A stretch of DNA of 64,000 nucleotides. Origin: Citrus sinensis. Lineage: Eukaryota > Streptophyta > Magnoliopsida > Sapindales > Rutaceae. The notes under the pieces were generated by a model. The model made no database searches. It saw only the letters and a list, made by a program, of their open reading frames with translations, and was not told the origin of the DNA. The stretch is from contig NC_068561.1 in the NCBI RefSeq assembly GCF_022201045.2, positions 22,388,501 to 22,452,500 of the forward strand. Direction: 5' to 3'. Positions 1-12,001 of this stretch are shown in pieces. Every line of letters starts with the position of its first letter. Position 1 is the first letter of the stretch. A program made the position numbers and the translations under genes.

Positions 1-3000
1 CATAGAGGAAGACGCATCGGTAATTTCTCTTCACCCACCAATAGGTTTTATAAATCTGCTTATTATTTACTACCTTTACGTTTTGACTTTCATCTCATTG
101 ACATTCCTGATTTACTCATGATTATGAGGTCTGCCTGATGCAGGTATATGTGATCGGTAGCACTTCAATGTTGGGGCAGTGGAAGCTTCAGAATGGGCTC
201 AAACTTAGTTATGCTGGTGAATCAGTCTGGGAAGCTGACTGTGTAATACAAAGGGGCGATTTTCCTATAAAATATCCTTTTGGGAGTTTTCATCTCTGAA
301 CTTTGAAGTTTTATTACATGCTACCTTTGGTTTCATAAATCATAATGTCATGCTCTCTCTCTCCTCTCCCCCCCCCCCCCCCCTCCCTCCCCTGTCCACC
401 TTAACTTGTATTCCACGTATAAGTATTGTAAATCTGGCAAGACTGGAAACATTTCTCTGGAAACTGGTGCCAATCGAAATTTGAATGTTGACTTCTCTAA
501 CAATCAGCCAAGATATATTTTTCTTTCAGATGGCATGATGAGGGTAAACTCTGGAGCAAATCTAATAGTAAAATTGATTCTTGCATTTTATTCTTGACTA
601 TTAGTGTTCATCCTAATTTTTCAATTTGTTTGATTAGGAAATGCCTTGGAGGGGTGCTGGTGTAGCAGTCCCAATATTCTCTGTTAGGTCAGAAGCAGAT
701 CTTGGAGTTGGAGAGTTTCTTGACCTGAAGTTACTTGTTGACTGGGCTGTGGAATCTGGGTTTCATTTAGTTCAGCTTCTGCCAATCAATGATACCTCAG
801 TGAATCGGATGTGGTGGGATTCATATCCCTACAGGTAATACAAGAACTTCTGGATCATTTAAATCAGTTGCTTCTTTTCTTGTCACATGCCTGCTTTACC
901 TTACATATTCCACTAGTTATTGCTATCAGTTACTTCAAAATCACGAAGATTAACATTTGTCTTTGCGATTCAAATGTGGATGAGTTTTCATTTACTATTC
1001 GTCGTGCAGCTCACTTTCTGTATTTGCATTGCATCCATTATACCTGAGGGTACAGGCACTTTCGGAAAAGATGCCAGAGGACATAAAGGTGGTCTTTCTA
1101 TCTTGTTCATTTCTTTGTCTGAGTAACTGATGTTATTCACTGATATCCTTGACTTGAATTTATGCTGATTGTTTCAATTCTTCCAAAAATTGATCTTCTC
1201 ATTTGTTGTTAGTTTGACAGTTAAATATTGACCACCATTTTTTTCTTTTCGTTGCAGAAAGAAATTGAGAAAGCAAAAGTACAACTGGACAAAAAGGTTA
1301 TTCCTACAATTAGTTGTTACCCTTTCAGTCACGATGAAAGATTTTTTTTTAATTTTTTTTATTCATCTATATGTGGCTTTGATGCATTTTATGATTCATA
1401 TGAGCTTTTGGGGGGAAAAAGTTGGCAGACATCCTTAATAATGGATAGTCTCTAAGGTTTTTAGGAAAGACTTGAGAGCAGCATATTAGGAAAACTTATA
1501 GAATAGATCATTTCTGGAAGTATCTCATAGAAGTAAGGATGAATATCTAAGTGGTAGTAACTCAAAGACTTGAGAGCAGCATATTAGGAAAACTTATAGA
1601 ATAGATCATTCCTGGAAGTATCTCATAGAAGTAAGGATGAATATCTAAGTGGTAGTAACTCTACCAAGGATAGGGAAATAACATCTGAATTTAATCTCTC
1701 AGAATGCTGATTTTTTGATATTACTGACTGCATCTGTCCTGTCCATGTGAAGTTGGCATTCGTATTAATTTATTTGTGTTTGGTTATCTACAGGATGTTG
1801 ATTATGAGGCAACTCTGGCTACTAAACTTGCAATTGCCCGGAAAGTTTTCAACCAAGAGAAGGATTTGATATTAAATTCCAGTGCCTTTCAGAATTTTTT
1901 TTCTGAGAATGAGGTCTTAATAGAATTTGACTAAATTCATGATTGGATTTTATACATTGTGGCAAAAGATCCATGAACTTTGTCTCAGATGTTATCTTCT
2001 TCATTTTCATTTCCTTCTTAGAAATCTAATTTACACAATCTTTTCAAAGCCAGTGTGATCCTAATGTTTTGTTTATCTTTAAAAGGATTGGCTAAAACCC
2101 TACGCGGCATTCTGTTTCCTGCGGGACTTTTTTGACACATCAGACCACAGTCAATGGGGTCGCTTTTGTCATTATTCTAAGGATAAGGTATTATTTTATT
2201 TTGATCAAGCCAAAAGACAAGGTGATGAGTTCTTTCATATTATTCATAGTTGAATGAAGAATTTAATAACAAACCTCCATTTCTTACAGCTTGCGAAACT
2301 AATCTCAGAAGACAGCTTGCACTATGACATAATTCGCTTCCATTATTATGTCCAGTTCCATTTACACATACAAGTATGCAAATTTGGTTTATAGCCTTTA
2401 TCTTGTGTATTAATTGCTTTCACCGTTGAGGAAAGTGTTATTTATGTGTTATATTTTTTAGTAATATAGTGCAATTATAGTTGTCTGAAGCAGCAGAATA
2501 TGCAAGAAAGAAAGGGGTAGTTTTGAAAGGAGACCTACCTATTGGTGTTGACAGAAACAGCGTTGACACTTGGGTCTATCCAAATTTATTTCGCATGAAT
2601 ACATCTACTGGAGCCCCTCCAGATTATTTTGATAAAAATGGTCAGAACTGGGGATTTCCCACTTATAACTGGGAGGAAATGTCAAAAGACAACTATGCTT
2701 GGTGGCGGGCTCGATTAACACAGGTTTTTCCCCCATTTACTTTTTCATTTACCCATATATCATTTGAAAAATGAAAATTATGGGGAAAGGGGGGATGTGC
2801 TTCGGACTATATTCAAACACTATTTTTTTATTGTCTTTATTTGCCAGAGTTTTTCTTTGTGGAGTTCTAAAGTTCTAGTACGTGTTTTTTCTTTGCTTTC
2901 ATTGCAGATGTCCAAGTACTTTACAGCTTACAGGATTGATCATATATTGGGTTTCTTTAGAATTTGGGAACTCCCTGAGCATGCTATGACTGGTCTAATA

Positions 3001-6000
3001 GGAAAATTTCGGCCATCTATCCCTCTAAGCCAGGTTTGCTTAATCCTCTTAAGTCATGAATGTTATTCCATTGAATAAAAAGGGTTAGACTGTTTTGATT
3101 TAACCCTCTTAATTCTTGGAATGTTATTTCAGACAATGAAAAGGATGACCAGTATTGAAGTAGGAAAACTAATTTATCTTATTTTCCTTCATTTGTGGAT
3201 GCCAAAATAATGCTTTTACAATGCAGGAAGAACTTGAACGTGAGGGAATATGGGACTTTGATCGCCTAACGCGCCCATATATCCGGCTGGAGCATTTACA
3301 GGTTGTTTAAAATCCTTGTTGGCTGTGATACCTTTTCATTTGACTTATGATGTTCTTTATGTATTTACTAGTGTAAATTATTAATTTTCATTTTCATTTC
3401 TGGTTCAGGAGAAGTTTGGATCTTCTTGGACTTATATTGCTGCAAATTTCCTTAGTGAATTCCAAAAGGGCCGTTATGAGGTGACAACCGTTTTCTCTTT
3501 AACAATGACACTCCTTGTTAATTCCAAATTTTTGTGGTCTTGATAGAGATAGGAGTTTTGGATCCTCCAATCTATTTACATTTGCTGCAGTTTTATGCAC
3601 GCACAATATTAAATTCTTTTTATCATTTCTTCAATGATATTCTAGTTCACCGAGGATTGCAACACAGAGAAAAAAATTGCAGCCAAGTTGAAGACTTGTG
3701 CAGAGAAGTCCATGTTGTTGGACAGTGAAGACAAGACTCGCCGTGATCTCTTTGATCTTATACAGGTAGCATATTACATCATAGTGTTTTTTAACTTCTA
3801 GATTCTGTGCCAATAAATTTTTTTCCTTTTCCTAAATGGGTCATAGATAAAAACCAAATCCCTCAAAGCCTTTTTGTAACCGGGATTTGAACCTCTATCT
3901 TTTTGTACCACCCAAAGAGTTCTTACCGGTTGAAACAAATACCACCTACCTTCTAATTGTTTAACATGGAGTACATTGCCTTTTTCTGGGTATTATATCT
4001 GTTTCCAACTAGTTTTAATTCTCAATTTTGATATTTTGAATTATCTTGCAGAATATAGTTCTCATCAGAGATCCAGAGGATTCTAAAAAATTCTATCCTC
4101 GTTTCAATCTCGAAGATACCTCAAGTTTTATGGATTTGGATGATCACAGGTGCATTTGGTGCTGTAAATTCTGAATTAACTGCTTAAATTGTAAAACTAA
4201 TCTTGAAAGACTGATTAAAAAGTAACAGAAATGAACCTGTAGTTGAGATATTAATCACGTTGTAGTTCTATTCAGTGATAATATATTATTTCTATTTTCC
4301 TGTTTCTAAACCTTATTTGCTGCCATCATCATGTCCTCACCCAGCGTCCTTGTGGTGCAGCAAAAATGTATTGAAACGGTTGTATTATGATTACTATTTC
4401 CACCGGCAAGAAAATCTTTGGAGGGAAAATGCTTTGAAGACGCTACCTGCCCTCCTGAACTCATCAGATATGATGGCTTGTGGGGAAGATCTTGGGCTTA
4501 TTCCTTCCTGTGTTCATCCTGTACATTCATTAAACTCCTCAATCTCTTCCAGCCAATCTACATATGTTTTTCTTATCTTTATATTTTAAGCTTATATTCA
4601 GCAGAGGCACATTTTGACTCGTTGATTTCATGCAGGTTATGGAAGAATTGGGGTTAATAGGTTTGCGCATTCAACGCATGCCTAGTGAACCTGGACTGGA
4701 GTTTGGTATTCCTTCTCAGTACAACTACATGACGGTAAGACTATCCAATATTACTTTTACATGTACACTGCTCAGATCTCTGGACATTGAAGTCTGCATT
4801 GGAGATTTAGTTTTTTCACTGTGCTCTTTAATATTGTACTGATGATATCATTTGTAATGTCTCCTTAACAGTAAAGAACGTTGTCATTACCTAACAGCAG
4901 AGATAAGAAGTATAAAAGTAGATAAAAAGTATTTTCATGTAAAAACAAACAACAATCAACTACAAAATAGATGTTATACTTTTGAACTTCTAACAAGAAT
5001 CCCTGCAGTAATAAAATCACTAATGAGTTAACTGTTACTGGCATTGAGAAGTCAAAACATGGGTAAGAGCATAGTTTAGTCCTACTTATTTATATATGGA
5101 TTCAAAATACTGCACTTTGGTTGCCAAAGTACCTCAACTTGAATTTTGGGGGTCTTCTTGTAGTTGTTACATCGTACTCATGTTGGTGATTATCTCTACA
5201 ATTTAGGTGTGTGCTCCATCTTGCCATGATTGCTCCACCCTTCGTGCTTGGTGGGAAGAAGATGAGGAAAGAAGACGGCGATTTTTCAAGAATGTGGTGG
5301 GCTCTGATGCATTGCCACCTAGTCAATGTCTCCCTGATATCACACATTTCATTCTAAGGCAGCACGTTGAATCACCATCAATGTGGGCAATTTTCCCTCT
5401 TCAGGTATTTTGACACATTTTGGTAGCTTTTTGTTTTGTCTATCCTCAAAACCATAGCCCTTCAGAAGTACACTGGATAATGCGACTTAGCATGTTCTCT
5501 AGTTCTGCAGTAGCTAATTGCATGTCTGAGGACTATACGTGTTACCATACCATATTTGTAATTGCTTTGAAACAATGTGTTTTTGAGAACTATACGTGTT
5601 ACCATACCATATTTGTAAATGCATTGAAACAATGCGATTTTCTCTGATAATCAGGACTTGTTAGCACTAAAAGAAGATTACAGCACTCGCCCTGCTACAG
5701 AGGAAACAATCAATGATCCTACGAATCCAAGACACTATTGGAGATACCGTATGTTTCTTCCTTTTCCCCTTTCATTCTGATGGAAAAAAATTAATGAACG
5801 AAGTAGGCTTTGCATTTGATTGTTTGAAGTCAGGCTGGACATTTAATCAAGAATCCTGATTTTTATTGTGGCTTTGTACACAGGTGTACATGTCACGTTG
5901 GAGTCTTTACAGAAGGATAAAGAACTGAAAACGACCGTTAAAGATCTTGTTTGTGCGAGTGGAAGGTCATGTCCTCCAGGGGGTCAGGAAGTAGCATCCA

Positions 6001-6101
6001 ATACTCGGGATAAGCAGCAGGTTGCCAGTAGCCAAGAAAAGAACCCTATATCAAAGCCGCTAAGTGGAGTTCCACAGAAGGGAACCGTTGCTGTGGTGTA
6101 G
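1..6101 (+). CDS. DPE2: 4-alpha-glucanotransferase DPE2 (5' end outside window)
   Basis: Cytosolic disproportionating enzyme that handles maltose from night-time starch breakdown by moving a glucosyl unit to a heteroglycan acceptor. Visible exons: 1-19, 144-271, 417-543, 638-834, 1010-1088, 1258-1296, 1794-1913, 2086-2187, 2290-2373, 2481-2723, 2908-3033, 3227-3301, 3409-3480, 3646-3765, 4052-4149, 4361-4520, 4636-4734, 5207-5404, 5655-5748, 5884-6101. Phases agree throughout and give about 798 residues of a family that is usually about 950 long. The first CBM20 and part of the second lie upstream of the window. The GH77 core starts at PWRGAGVAVPIFSVRSE. The likely nucleophile Asp is in AYRIDHILGFFRIWE and the acid/base Glu in MACGEDLGLIPSC. 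The intron at 272-416 is AT-AC (U12 type); the other junctions are GT-AG. The C-terminus ends KGTVAVV. Identification is very secure. Confidence 0.97.
272..416 (+). other. U12-type AT-AC intron in DPE2
   Basis: The 5' splice site reads ATATCCTTTT directly after exon ...CCTATAAA, the consensus for minor-spliceosome AT-AC introns. The 3' end is AC at 415-416. A branch-site match CCTTAACT lies at 399-406, about 12 nt before the junction, as U12 introns require. Joining gives codons for IKYKYC, which matches the DPE2 family. No GT-AG alternative keeps this frame. A C-rich run (about 370-389) lies in the intron. Confidence 0.9.
1466..1661 (+). repeat. 98-bp direct tandem duplication in a DPE2 intron
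   Basis: Two adjacent copies (1466-1563 and 1564-1661) begin AAAGACTTGAGAGCAGC. By eye they differ at only one base (TTTC versus TTCC), so the duplication is recent. It lies in the intron between exons 1258-1296 and 1794-1913 and touches no splice site. Confidence 0.95.
5530..5643 (+). repeat. 57-bp tandem duplication in a DPE2 intron
   Basis: Two diverged copies share CTATACGTGTTACCATACC and a GAAACAATG tail, with a period of 57 bp. They lie just before exon 5655-5748. Several mismatches make this one older than the 98-bp duplication. Confidence 0.8.
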
Positions 6102-8291
6102 GTTTTCAGATGCTGTGAGACCAGAAATAGTTGAGCCGAACCTGGTAGAACTGAGGTTAGATATTGGATGGACTTATGCACGAAGCACTAGTCATAATCA
6201 GCCCTATACTTCCCCTCCGTCAAAATGGCAATATTTACGGGCATATTCTGAAGTTATTTATCTTCTTTATGTAATGTTATACGAGCCCAATAAATAAGCA
6301 ATTCAAGTTTTCTTGTTATTGCCACCAATAGATTTACGGTAATTGTTAAAAGCTAGAGGACAGATTAATGGTGCGTTTTGAATAACGGCTGGTGTTAATC
6401 ATCGTTCATGCTAGGTGAAGGGGCATTTGATTTTTTTTTTTTTTAATATAATCAAAAAGGCATGTTAAATATACCTATTATTTGTATTGTGTTACCGAGC
6501 CCATAACTCATAAGCTCTATTAGTTCAGTTCCCTACTGCATAATGAAAATTGCGAGCCGTAAAAAGCCACAAATAATTACAAAACTAAAAATAAAAATAA
6601 GATGAAAGCACAAACACAACTTATAGAACTTATGAAGTCATTAATAAATCTATCTTCTGGTAGTTAATCTTGTTAAAATAACAGCAGAATCTGTTATGTC
6701 TGTTTAAACACAGTTAAGTAAAAGATGTTATGTCTGTTCAAACACATTTAAGTAAAAGATGTTATGGTTGGTTCTGTTATGTTCAGGTCGGCCGTACTTT
6801 GTACCCGCACAAAATTGCATAGTTGGACCATACCCATTATCTGCGCTAATTGAAACATTAATTTTCGGATCAAACTGTATTTTAATCGAAAATAAGGGAT
6901 TTTGTCCATTCTATTTTCCTTTAATTTCTTTATTAAATAATTCCTTCAAGAATATTAATACATACTGTCACTCACATTTATGGAACGTGTATATATTTGC
7001 ATTCTAATTCTAATTAATGATCACTTACAGATGTTGCAAAATTATCACGGTCTAGTAATAGTGTTACTCTTTTGTAACCATCAATTGTTTGATATGAAGC
7101 TCAAATGATTGTAATCAGGAGAATCTCTAATGTTAGTAACTTTGTACTTTGCAATGATAATAAAAGATGCCCCGTATAAAATAAAAAAAAAAAAAAAAAC
7201 CGAAACTTCATGTCTAAATTCTAAATTGTAACTGAAAATAAAATGTGGGGACATGTAGAAGAAGAAATTTCGGCCGTGGAGACCGGATCTGAGCCGGTCA
7301 ACCAGGTAACAAAGAGGAGGTACCAACTATCATAACAAAATAGAGAAAAGAAAACAATAACGATAGAGAAGTAGACGGTTGGTTAGAAAAAGGAGGAAAG
7401 TAAGCAGAAATGGCAAGATGTAATTGGTGGATAAAGATAATAACAGAAAAGGGGAAAAGTTAGTTAACGAAAAATGCGGGAGAAATTGAAGGGACCCACA
7501 AGAGAGTAACGGAATTTTAAGAATAAGGAAAGGGGAAAAAGGAGAAAGAGGTGACAAAGGGATTTTAGGTTGAGTTAGTGCATCTGTGGGTTGCTGTTGG
7601 GTCTCCATTTTCCCTTCCTTCCCCTTCCTTCCCTGAATGCCTTAATCAGTGTTCAGGGTACTCTATTTTCCTTCCTCTCTCTCTCTCTCTTTGATGCCAT
7701 TATCAATCACATTTGAGGTTTTTATTTTCTTATATTTTGATTGCTGTTTTTATGTGTGATTAAAATTTAATTGTTTGGTATCTCATGGGGTGTTGCTATT
7801 TCGCAGAAATTTTGGCGATTTATAAGCGGAGGAGCGAGGGAATGATATGATAGTGTGTGGTGGTTTGTTTCTATTTCTTTGGTTTTTTTTTTTTTTTTGA
7901 TCTGTCGAATTGTGTTTTTGGTCTTACATATAGATAGATGGTTGATTCAAGAAATGGCTAAACTCATGTTATAGGTCATAGTAAAATTCAAGGAAATGAA
8001 TTCAGCACTTTCGAAGCTAGAATGCCAATACCGGGTAATTTTTCATTTCTGTTCATACAATCTTTTCCCTTCATAGATATATATAATCTTCGATGAAGAT
8101 GTTAGAAGATAAGGCCTTGCTTAATTAAGATTTATTAACTTCAGATGTGATTGTTGTTTACCCGAAGCTAATTGTAAAACTTAACTTGGAATTGCAGATT
8201 TGTGATGGTTCATATTTCGGGGAAGATTGACCATCAGAAAATCCCCTGAGAAGAACTGTACTTGGCATGAGCAGCTACCATTTTCACTTGT
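6102..8291. other. Intergenic: DPE2 3' UTR and PI4K-gamma promoter/leader
   Basis: No convincing gene. It holds a 36-bp repeat in two copies (about 6692-6765, unit containing AAGTAAAAGATGTTATG). A CT microsatellite lies at about 7674-7692, followed by T-rich DNA. The CT/T-rich stretch, with an acceptor-like TTGCAG before about 8198, suggests a 5' UTR intron of the kinase gene, but this is only inference. Confidence 0.5.
6289..6294 (+). terminator. Candidate poly(A) signal of DPE2
   Basis: AATAAA lies 188 bp after the DPE2 stop codon in an AT-rich stretch, a plausible near-upstream element. No transcript evidence is available. Confidence 0.45.
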
Positions 8292-9980
8292 ATGAGAATC
8301 TTCGAGATGGCGGTAGCCATTGACCAACATCATGGATTCAAACCATTTGGCCGATCTCAGAGATGCAGACTCCAATCCTTCACTCAGTTAGATTATAGCA
8401 TTCTTGGACTTACCCAAACCAATCTTGCTCACTCCTTAAAACAGGCATTTGATGTTGCTAACATTCACCGAAGCTTCTCCACTCCTTGCCTTTCCTTAGC
8501 CACTACTGTGGAGGATGAATTTGACACCAGTCAGAGGATTGAAATTGTTAGTGGCAAAGGAGCCCCGCGAGTACGTGCTCTTGTTGTTGAGGTTGCCATA
8601 GCTTTAGCCTCTGGGGTTAAACCTATTCCAGTGTCAAGTGGATTAGGCGGTGCTTACTTACTACCAGGTCGGAATGGTGACGTTATTGCCGTGGCAAAGC
8701 CTATTGATGAAGAACCTTTAGCCTTCAATAATCCAAAAGGCTTTGGAGGTCTGATGCTGGGACAACCTGGCGTGAAACGTTCAGTTCGTGTAGGTGAAAC
8801 TGGAATCCGTGAATTGGCTGCTTATCTTCTTGACCACGATGGATTTGCTGGTGTTCCTCCAACGGCTTTAGTCAAAATTTCTGATGTTGGGTTCAATGTT
8901 AATGATACAGCAGCAAATTCAACCGCACCCTATAAGATTGCTTCACTCCAACGTTTTGTGGAACATGAATTTGATTCTGGAGAATTGGGTTCTTCTAGCT
9001 TCTCAGTTGCTTCAATTCATCGCATTGGGATTTTTGATGTAAGAATCTTAAATCTTGATCGGCATGCTGGGAATATACTAGTTAAGAAGCATGACCGGCA
9101 CGGTGAGGCAGCAGAGCTTGTGCCCATAGACCACGGTCTCTGCTTGCCTGAGTGGCTGGATGATCCATATTTTGAGTGGCTACATTGGCCCCAAGCTTCA
9201 GTACCTTTCTCAGAGCCTGAACTTGAGTACATATGCAATCTTGATCCATACAGAGATGCGGAGATTTTAAGAACCGAGCTTCCTACTTTAAGGGAATCCT
9301 CCATCCGGGTTCTCATGCTTTGCACCATTTTCCTGAAGCAAACTGCTGCAGCTGGGCTCTGTCTGGGCGATATAGGTGAAATGATGACGAGAGAGTTTTG
9401 CGGCGGAGAAGAAAAATTAAGCGTGTTAGAGACTCTGTGTGCAAAAGTTAAGGAAAGTATGATGAACATGTCAGATGATGATGGCGAGAGTAATGATAGA
9501 AGTGAAGAAACTGAAGAGGAGTTTGAAATGTTTAAATTTGACAATGAAAGTGAAGATGATTCCAATGAAGTAATGGATCCTCCTCAGCGCTCGCAGAACC
9601 CCACTAAGAACATGTCCAAGCCATCTAAATTTCCAAGGTTATCAGCAGTAAGGTCGTTGCCCGGACTACACGAGGCTGCTGCGATGTCTCCATTATATGA
9701 AGAGAACAGCAGCGAAGACGACGAAACAGAGAAACAGACCATCAAAGAGAACGGAAGTCGTGTTGATGAGATCAAGGCAGCAGCAGATGCAATGACAAGG
9801 AGCATGAGTTTCTCAGTGAGAAATTGCAACTGTGAAGCTGAAGGCTTAGCATTTGGAGGCATGGATGAAGGTGAGTGGGAAATGTTTTTGGAAACGTTTG
9901 AGGTGCTTCTGCCTGAAGTAATCGAGCGCACAAAAAGCATGAAATTGAAGAAAAGGTTGGGATCTTCATGTGAGTTCTGA
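8292..9980 (+). CDS. Phosphatidylinositol 4-kinase gamma (no ubiquitin-like domain)
   Basis: 562 residues in one uninterrupted exon. Plant type-II PI4K (gamma class) with a PI3/4-kinase-like fold. The nucleotide-binding segment is GGAYLLPGR followed by VAVAKP-like residues (about 120-140). The catalytic loop is LDRHAGNILV (about 254-263), and the metal-binding segment is PIDHGLCLPE (about 275-284). An acidic Ser/Glu/Asp-rich linker spans about 390-430, and a conserved C-terminal block contains GEWEMFLETFEVLLPEVIE. No N-terminal ubiquitin-like repeats are present, so this is the shorter gamma-1-type architecture. Some gamma members are reported to phosphorylate proteins rather than lipids, so the substrate is open. 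A second in-frame Met at 8307 (MAVAIDQHHGF) may be the true start. The gene follows DPE2 as in Arabidopsis (from memory At2g40850). Confidence 0.93.
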   Translation: MRIFEMAVAIDQHHGFKPFGRSQRCRLQSFTQLDYSILGLTQTNLAHSLKQAFDVANIHRSFSTPCLSLATTVEDEFDTSQRIEIVSGKGAPRVRALVVEVAIALASGVKPIPVSSGLGGAYLLPGRNGDVIAVAKPIDEEPLAFNNPKGFGGLMLGQPGVKRSVRVGETGIRELAAYLLDHDGFAGVPPTALVKISDVGFNVNDTAANSTAPYKIASLQRFVEHEFDSGELGSSSFSVASIHRIGIFDVRILNLDRHAGNILVKKHDRHGEAAELVPIDHGLCLPEWLDDPYFEWLHWPQASVPFSEPELEYICNLDPYRDAEILRTELPTLRESSIRVLMLCTIFLKQTAAAGLCLGDIGEMMTREFCGGEEKLSVLETLCAKVKESMMNMSDDDGESNDRSEETEEEFEMFKFDNESEDDSNEVMDPPQRSQNPTKNMSKPSKFPRLSAVRSLPGLHEAAAMSPLYEENSSEDDETEKQTIKENGSRVDEIKAAADAMTRSMSFSVRNCNCEAEGLAFGGMDEGEWEMFLETFEVLLPEVIERTKSMKLKKRLGSSCEF

Positions 9981-11371
9981 GGCAAGTTAAGAAGAGAATG
10001 AAGGGAATACTATTGCACGTATCTAATTAAGTATGGTGAAACTGTACATTATTTGATCAAATGACTATATATAGAGAAGATTAGAGAATGTAGATAATTA
10101 GGAACGTAATGAAATGGAAAAGAGATTGGCGAAATGCCATCCTTCCGTTAACATTTCATTGATTTTATTTTATTTTATTTTATATGTTGTTATTGTATAT
10201 TGAAATAGAATTTACCTTGAACATTATACTGTAATAATGGTATTATATTTCTATCATATCTTTCCCGGTTTTAATTCTTTGTTTCAATTTGATATTCACT
10301 ATTACCATCCGGTTCAAGGCCCATGCATTATTCTGACGGGTTTAGTAGGCCCATGCACGTAAAATATCGTATGAATGGGCAAAATCGTCTCTGTAAAATA
10401 ATCAAAGCAAATACAAATAATTCGACTTTGATTACGAATGAGTGTTTCGCATGTAAAGCATCATCATCATGCAAATAAGAAAATACTCAAAACCATCGAT
10501 CCTGATGCTACAAAATTAAAGTAAAAACGGCAGCAAACACTAATCAAGATTCCATGAATTCTTAAATAGAATCTGCCTTTGCTGGTGAACCAATTCTCCG
10601 TTCGTAGACAATTGATAGTGTATCGAAAACACAAGCCAGAGAATGACTGACGATAACCCTACTAAACCCTACGCCCCAATTTTTGAAGCACGGCTACAAC
10701 ACGAACTTAACATACGTGGATGGACCTTCATGTCTTACGAAATGATTTAAGTTATATTAACTATAAAACTGTATCAAATAAATAAATAAGGAACTTGTTA
10801 AATTACATTATGACATAATTTACATTAACTATTAAGTTGTAACTAGTAATCTAAAAGTAGAACCAACTAAATTACTCTTGAGATCACTAAATATATCTTT
10901 TAGGTTAATATAAGTTACATTATTATGTAACTTAACAAGAACGAATAAATAATTACTTTAACATAAGTAATTATTTGAGTTATATCAACCATAAAAAGTT
11001 CTTTGGACCTACTCGTTATATAAGAATCTCTTGACTACGTACATTGTAGCGTAAATAATTAACACAATCAATTAATAATCACTTTATATCATCATAACAA
11101 AGACAAAAGTATAAGTAGCGATCATCCCCAACACATTGCCCAAACCACTACCAAAAAGGACAAACAAAAAAAGCTGCCATTACCAAAACCCAGATCTGAA
11201 AACTAATGCAGAAGCAGCCGGCCACTAACTCCATAACTCACAAGGCTAGTAGCTATTGATATTATGAACAAAGTAAAGTTATCCGAACACATTGCAACTA
11301 AAAGCCCAACAAAAAAAAAAAAAAAAACGAGTAGCATTAGCAATTACGAGAACCGAGGGCGGATGTGGAAA
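9981..11371. other. Intergenic, AT-rich, with a possible foldback
   Basis: No gene seen between the stop of the PI4K-gamma gene and the stop of the first exonuclease gene (they converge). An imperfect inverted repeat spans about 10745-11005: ACTTGTTAAATTACATTATG on the left pairs with a diverged complement on the right. It could be an old MITE; I saw no clear target-site duplication. Confidence 0.4.
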
Positions 11372-12001
11372 CTAATCCCTAAGCACCCTCCCAAGCTCAA
11401 AGGAAACGAAAGAGTCAATGCAAGCATACTGAACCTGAGCAGGATCAAGCCAACGTTTGTCCCAGCGACTCATCGTCACCCTTCTCGGCTTCTCAAAGTC
11501 CAACCCCAAAACCTCACGCGCCAAATTCTTCAACCCCGCGTTCACCAAATCAGTCCTCCCCTTTCTGTCGCCAGCCAGCCGTCCCAATTCCACCACATTC
11601 CCTTGGACCGTTATCCCATAGAAGTCCTCCAGCTTTTCCAGATCTTTTTTGATGCCCACCCCGACGAACGAGTAGCACTCCGTCGAGAGAAACCCGACGA
11701 GGGACCGAGGGATGGTCTGGGCGTGGATGAGTTGGAATATCAGGCACCGGCGGCCGACGCAGAGCTGGATGATGGCCACGGGATTCTGGACCCGGCTGAA
11801 GCTGGGCCGCCACTCCAAGTCGAGCCCCACGATGAGGCGGGGGAGCTTGTTGCGGTGGACTCGTTCGATGTCGGAGACCCATTCGTCGACGGGGTCTTCC
11901 TCGGTGGTGACGACGGTCCGGATCTGGTTGTCGAAGAAAGTCACGTCGTACCTGTTGTGGGAGTCGTACGGCAGTTGGTGGTCGTATATGCTTATCGTCA
12001 T
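11372..12001 (-). CDS. Werner-type DEDDy 3'-5' exonuclease domain protein (copy 1)
   Basis: 209 residues, single exon. The start chosen is MTISIYDHQ at 12001, because it aligns with the start of the neighbouring paralogue; the frame stays open upstream, but that stretch is low-complexity and encodes nothing conserved. RNase-D/WRN exonuclease fold: Exo I GLDLEWRPSFS (Asp and Glu), Exo II FVGVGIKKDLEKLE (Asp), Exo III QVQYACIDSF (Tyr and Asp). All four acidic residues and the Tyr of the DEDDy class are present, so an active nuclease is expected. There is no helicase, as in other short plant WRN-exo-like proteins. Its biological substrate is unknown. GC content is visibly higher than in the surrounding AT-rich DNA. 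A sister gene lies 1.2 kb upstream on the same strand. Confidence 0.9.
   Translation of the reverse strand: MTISIYDHQLPYDSHNRYDVTFFDNQIRTVVTTEEDPVDEWVSDIERVHRNKLPRLIVGLDLEWRPSFSRVQNPVAIIQLCVGRRCLIFQLIHAQTIPRSLVGFLSTECYSFVGVGIKKDLEKLEDFYGITVQGNVVELGRLAGDRKGRTDLVNAGLKNLAREVLGLDFEKPRRVTMSRWDKRWLDPAQVQYACIDSFVSFELGRVLRD

Noticed and set aside
7330-7608. 92-codon minus-strand frame upstream of PI4K-gamma
   Set aside because: Low-complexity Ser/Leu/Phe composition from a purine-rich promoter tract; no homology recognised.
9017-9985. Minus-strand frames of 133 and 182 codons within PI4K-gamma
   Set aside because: Antisense to a well-supported kinase gene; Ser-rich composition reflects the acidic linker on the other strand.
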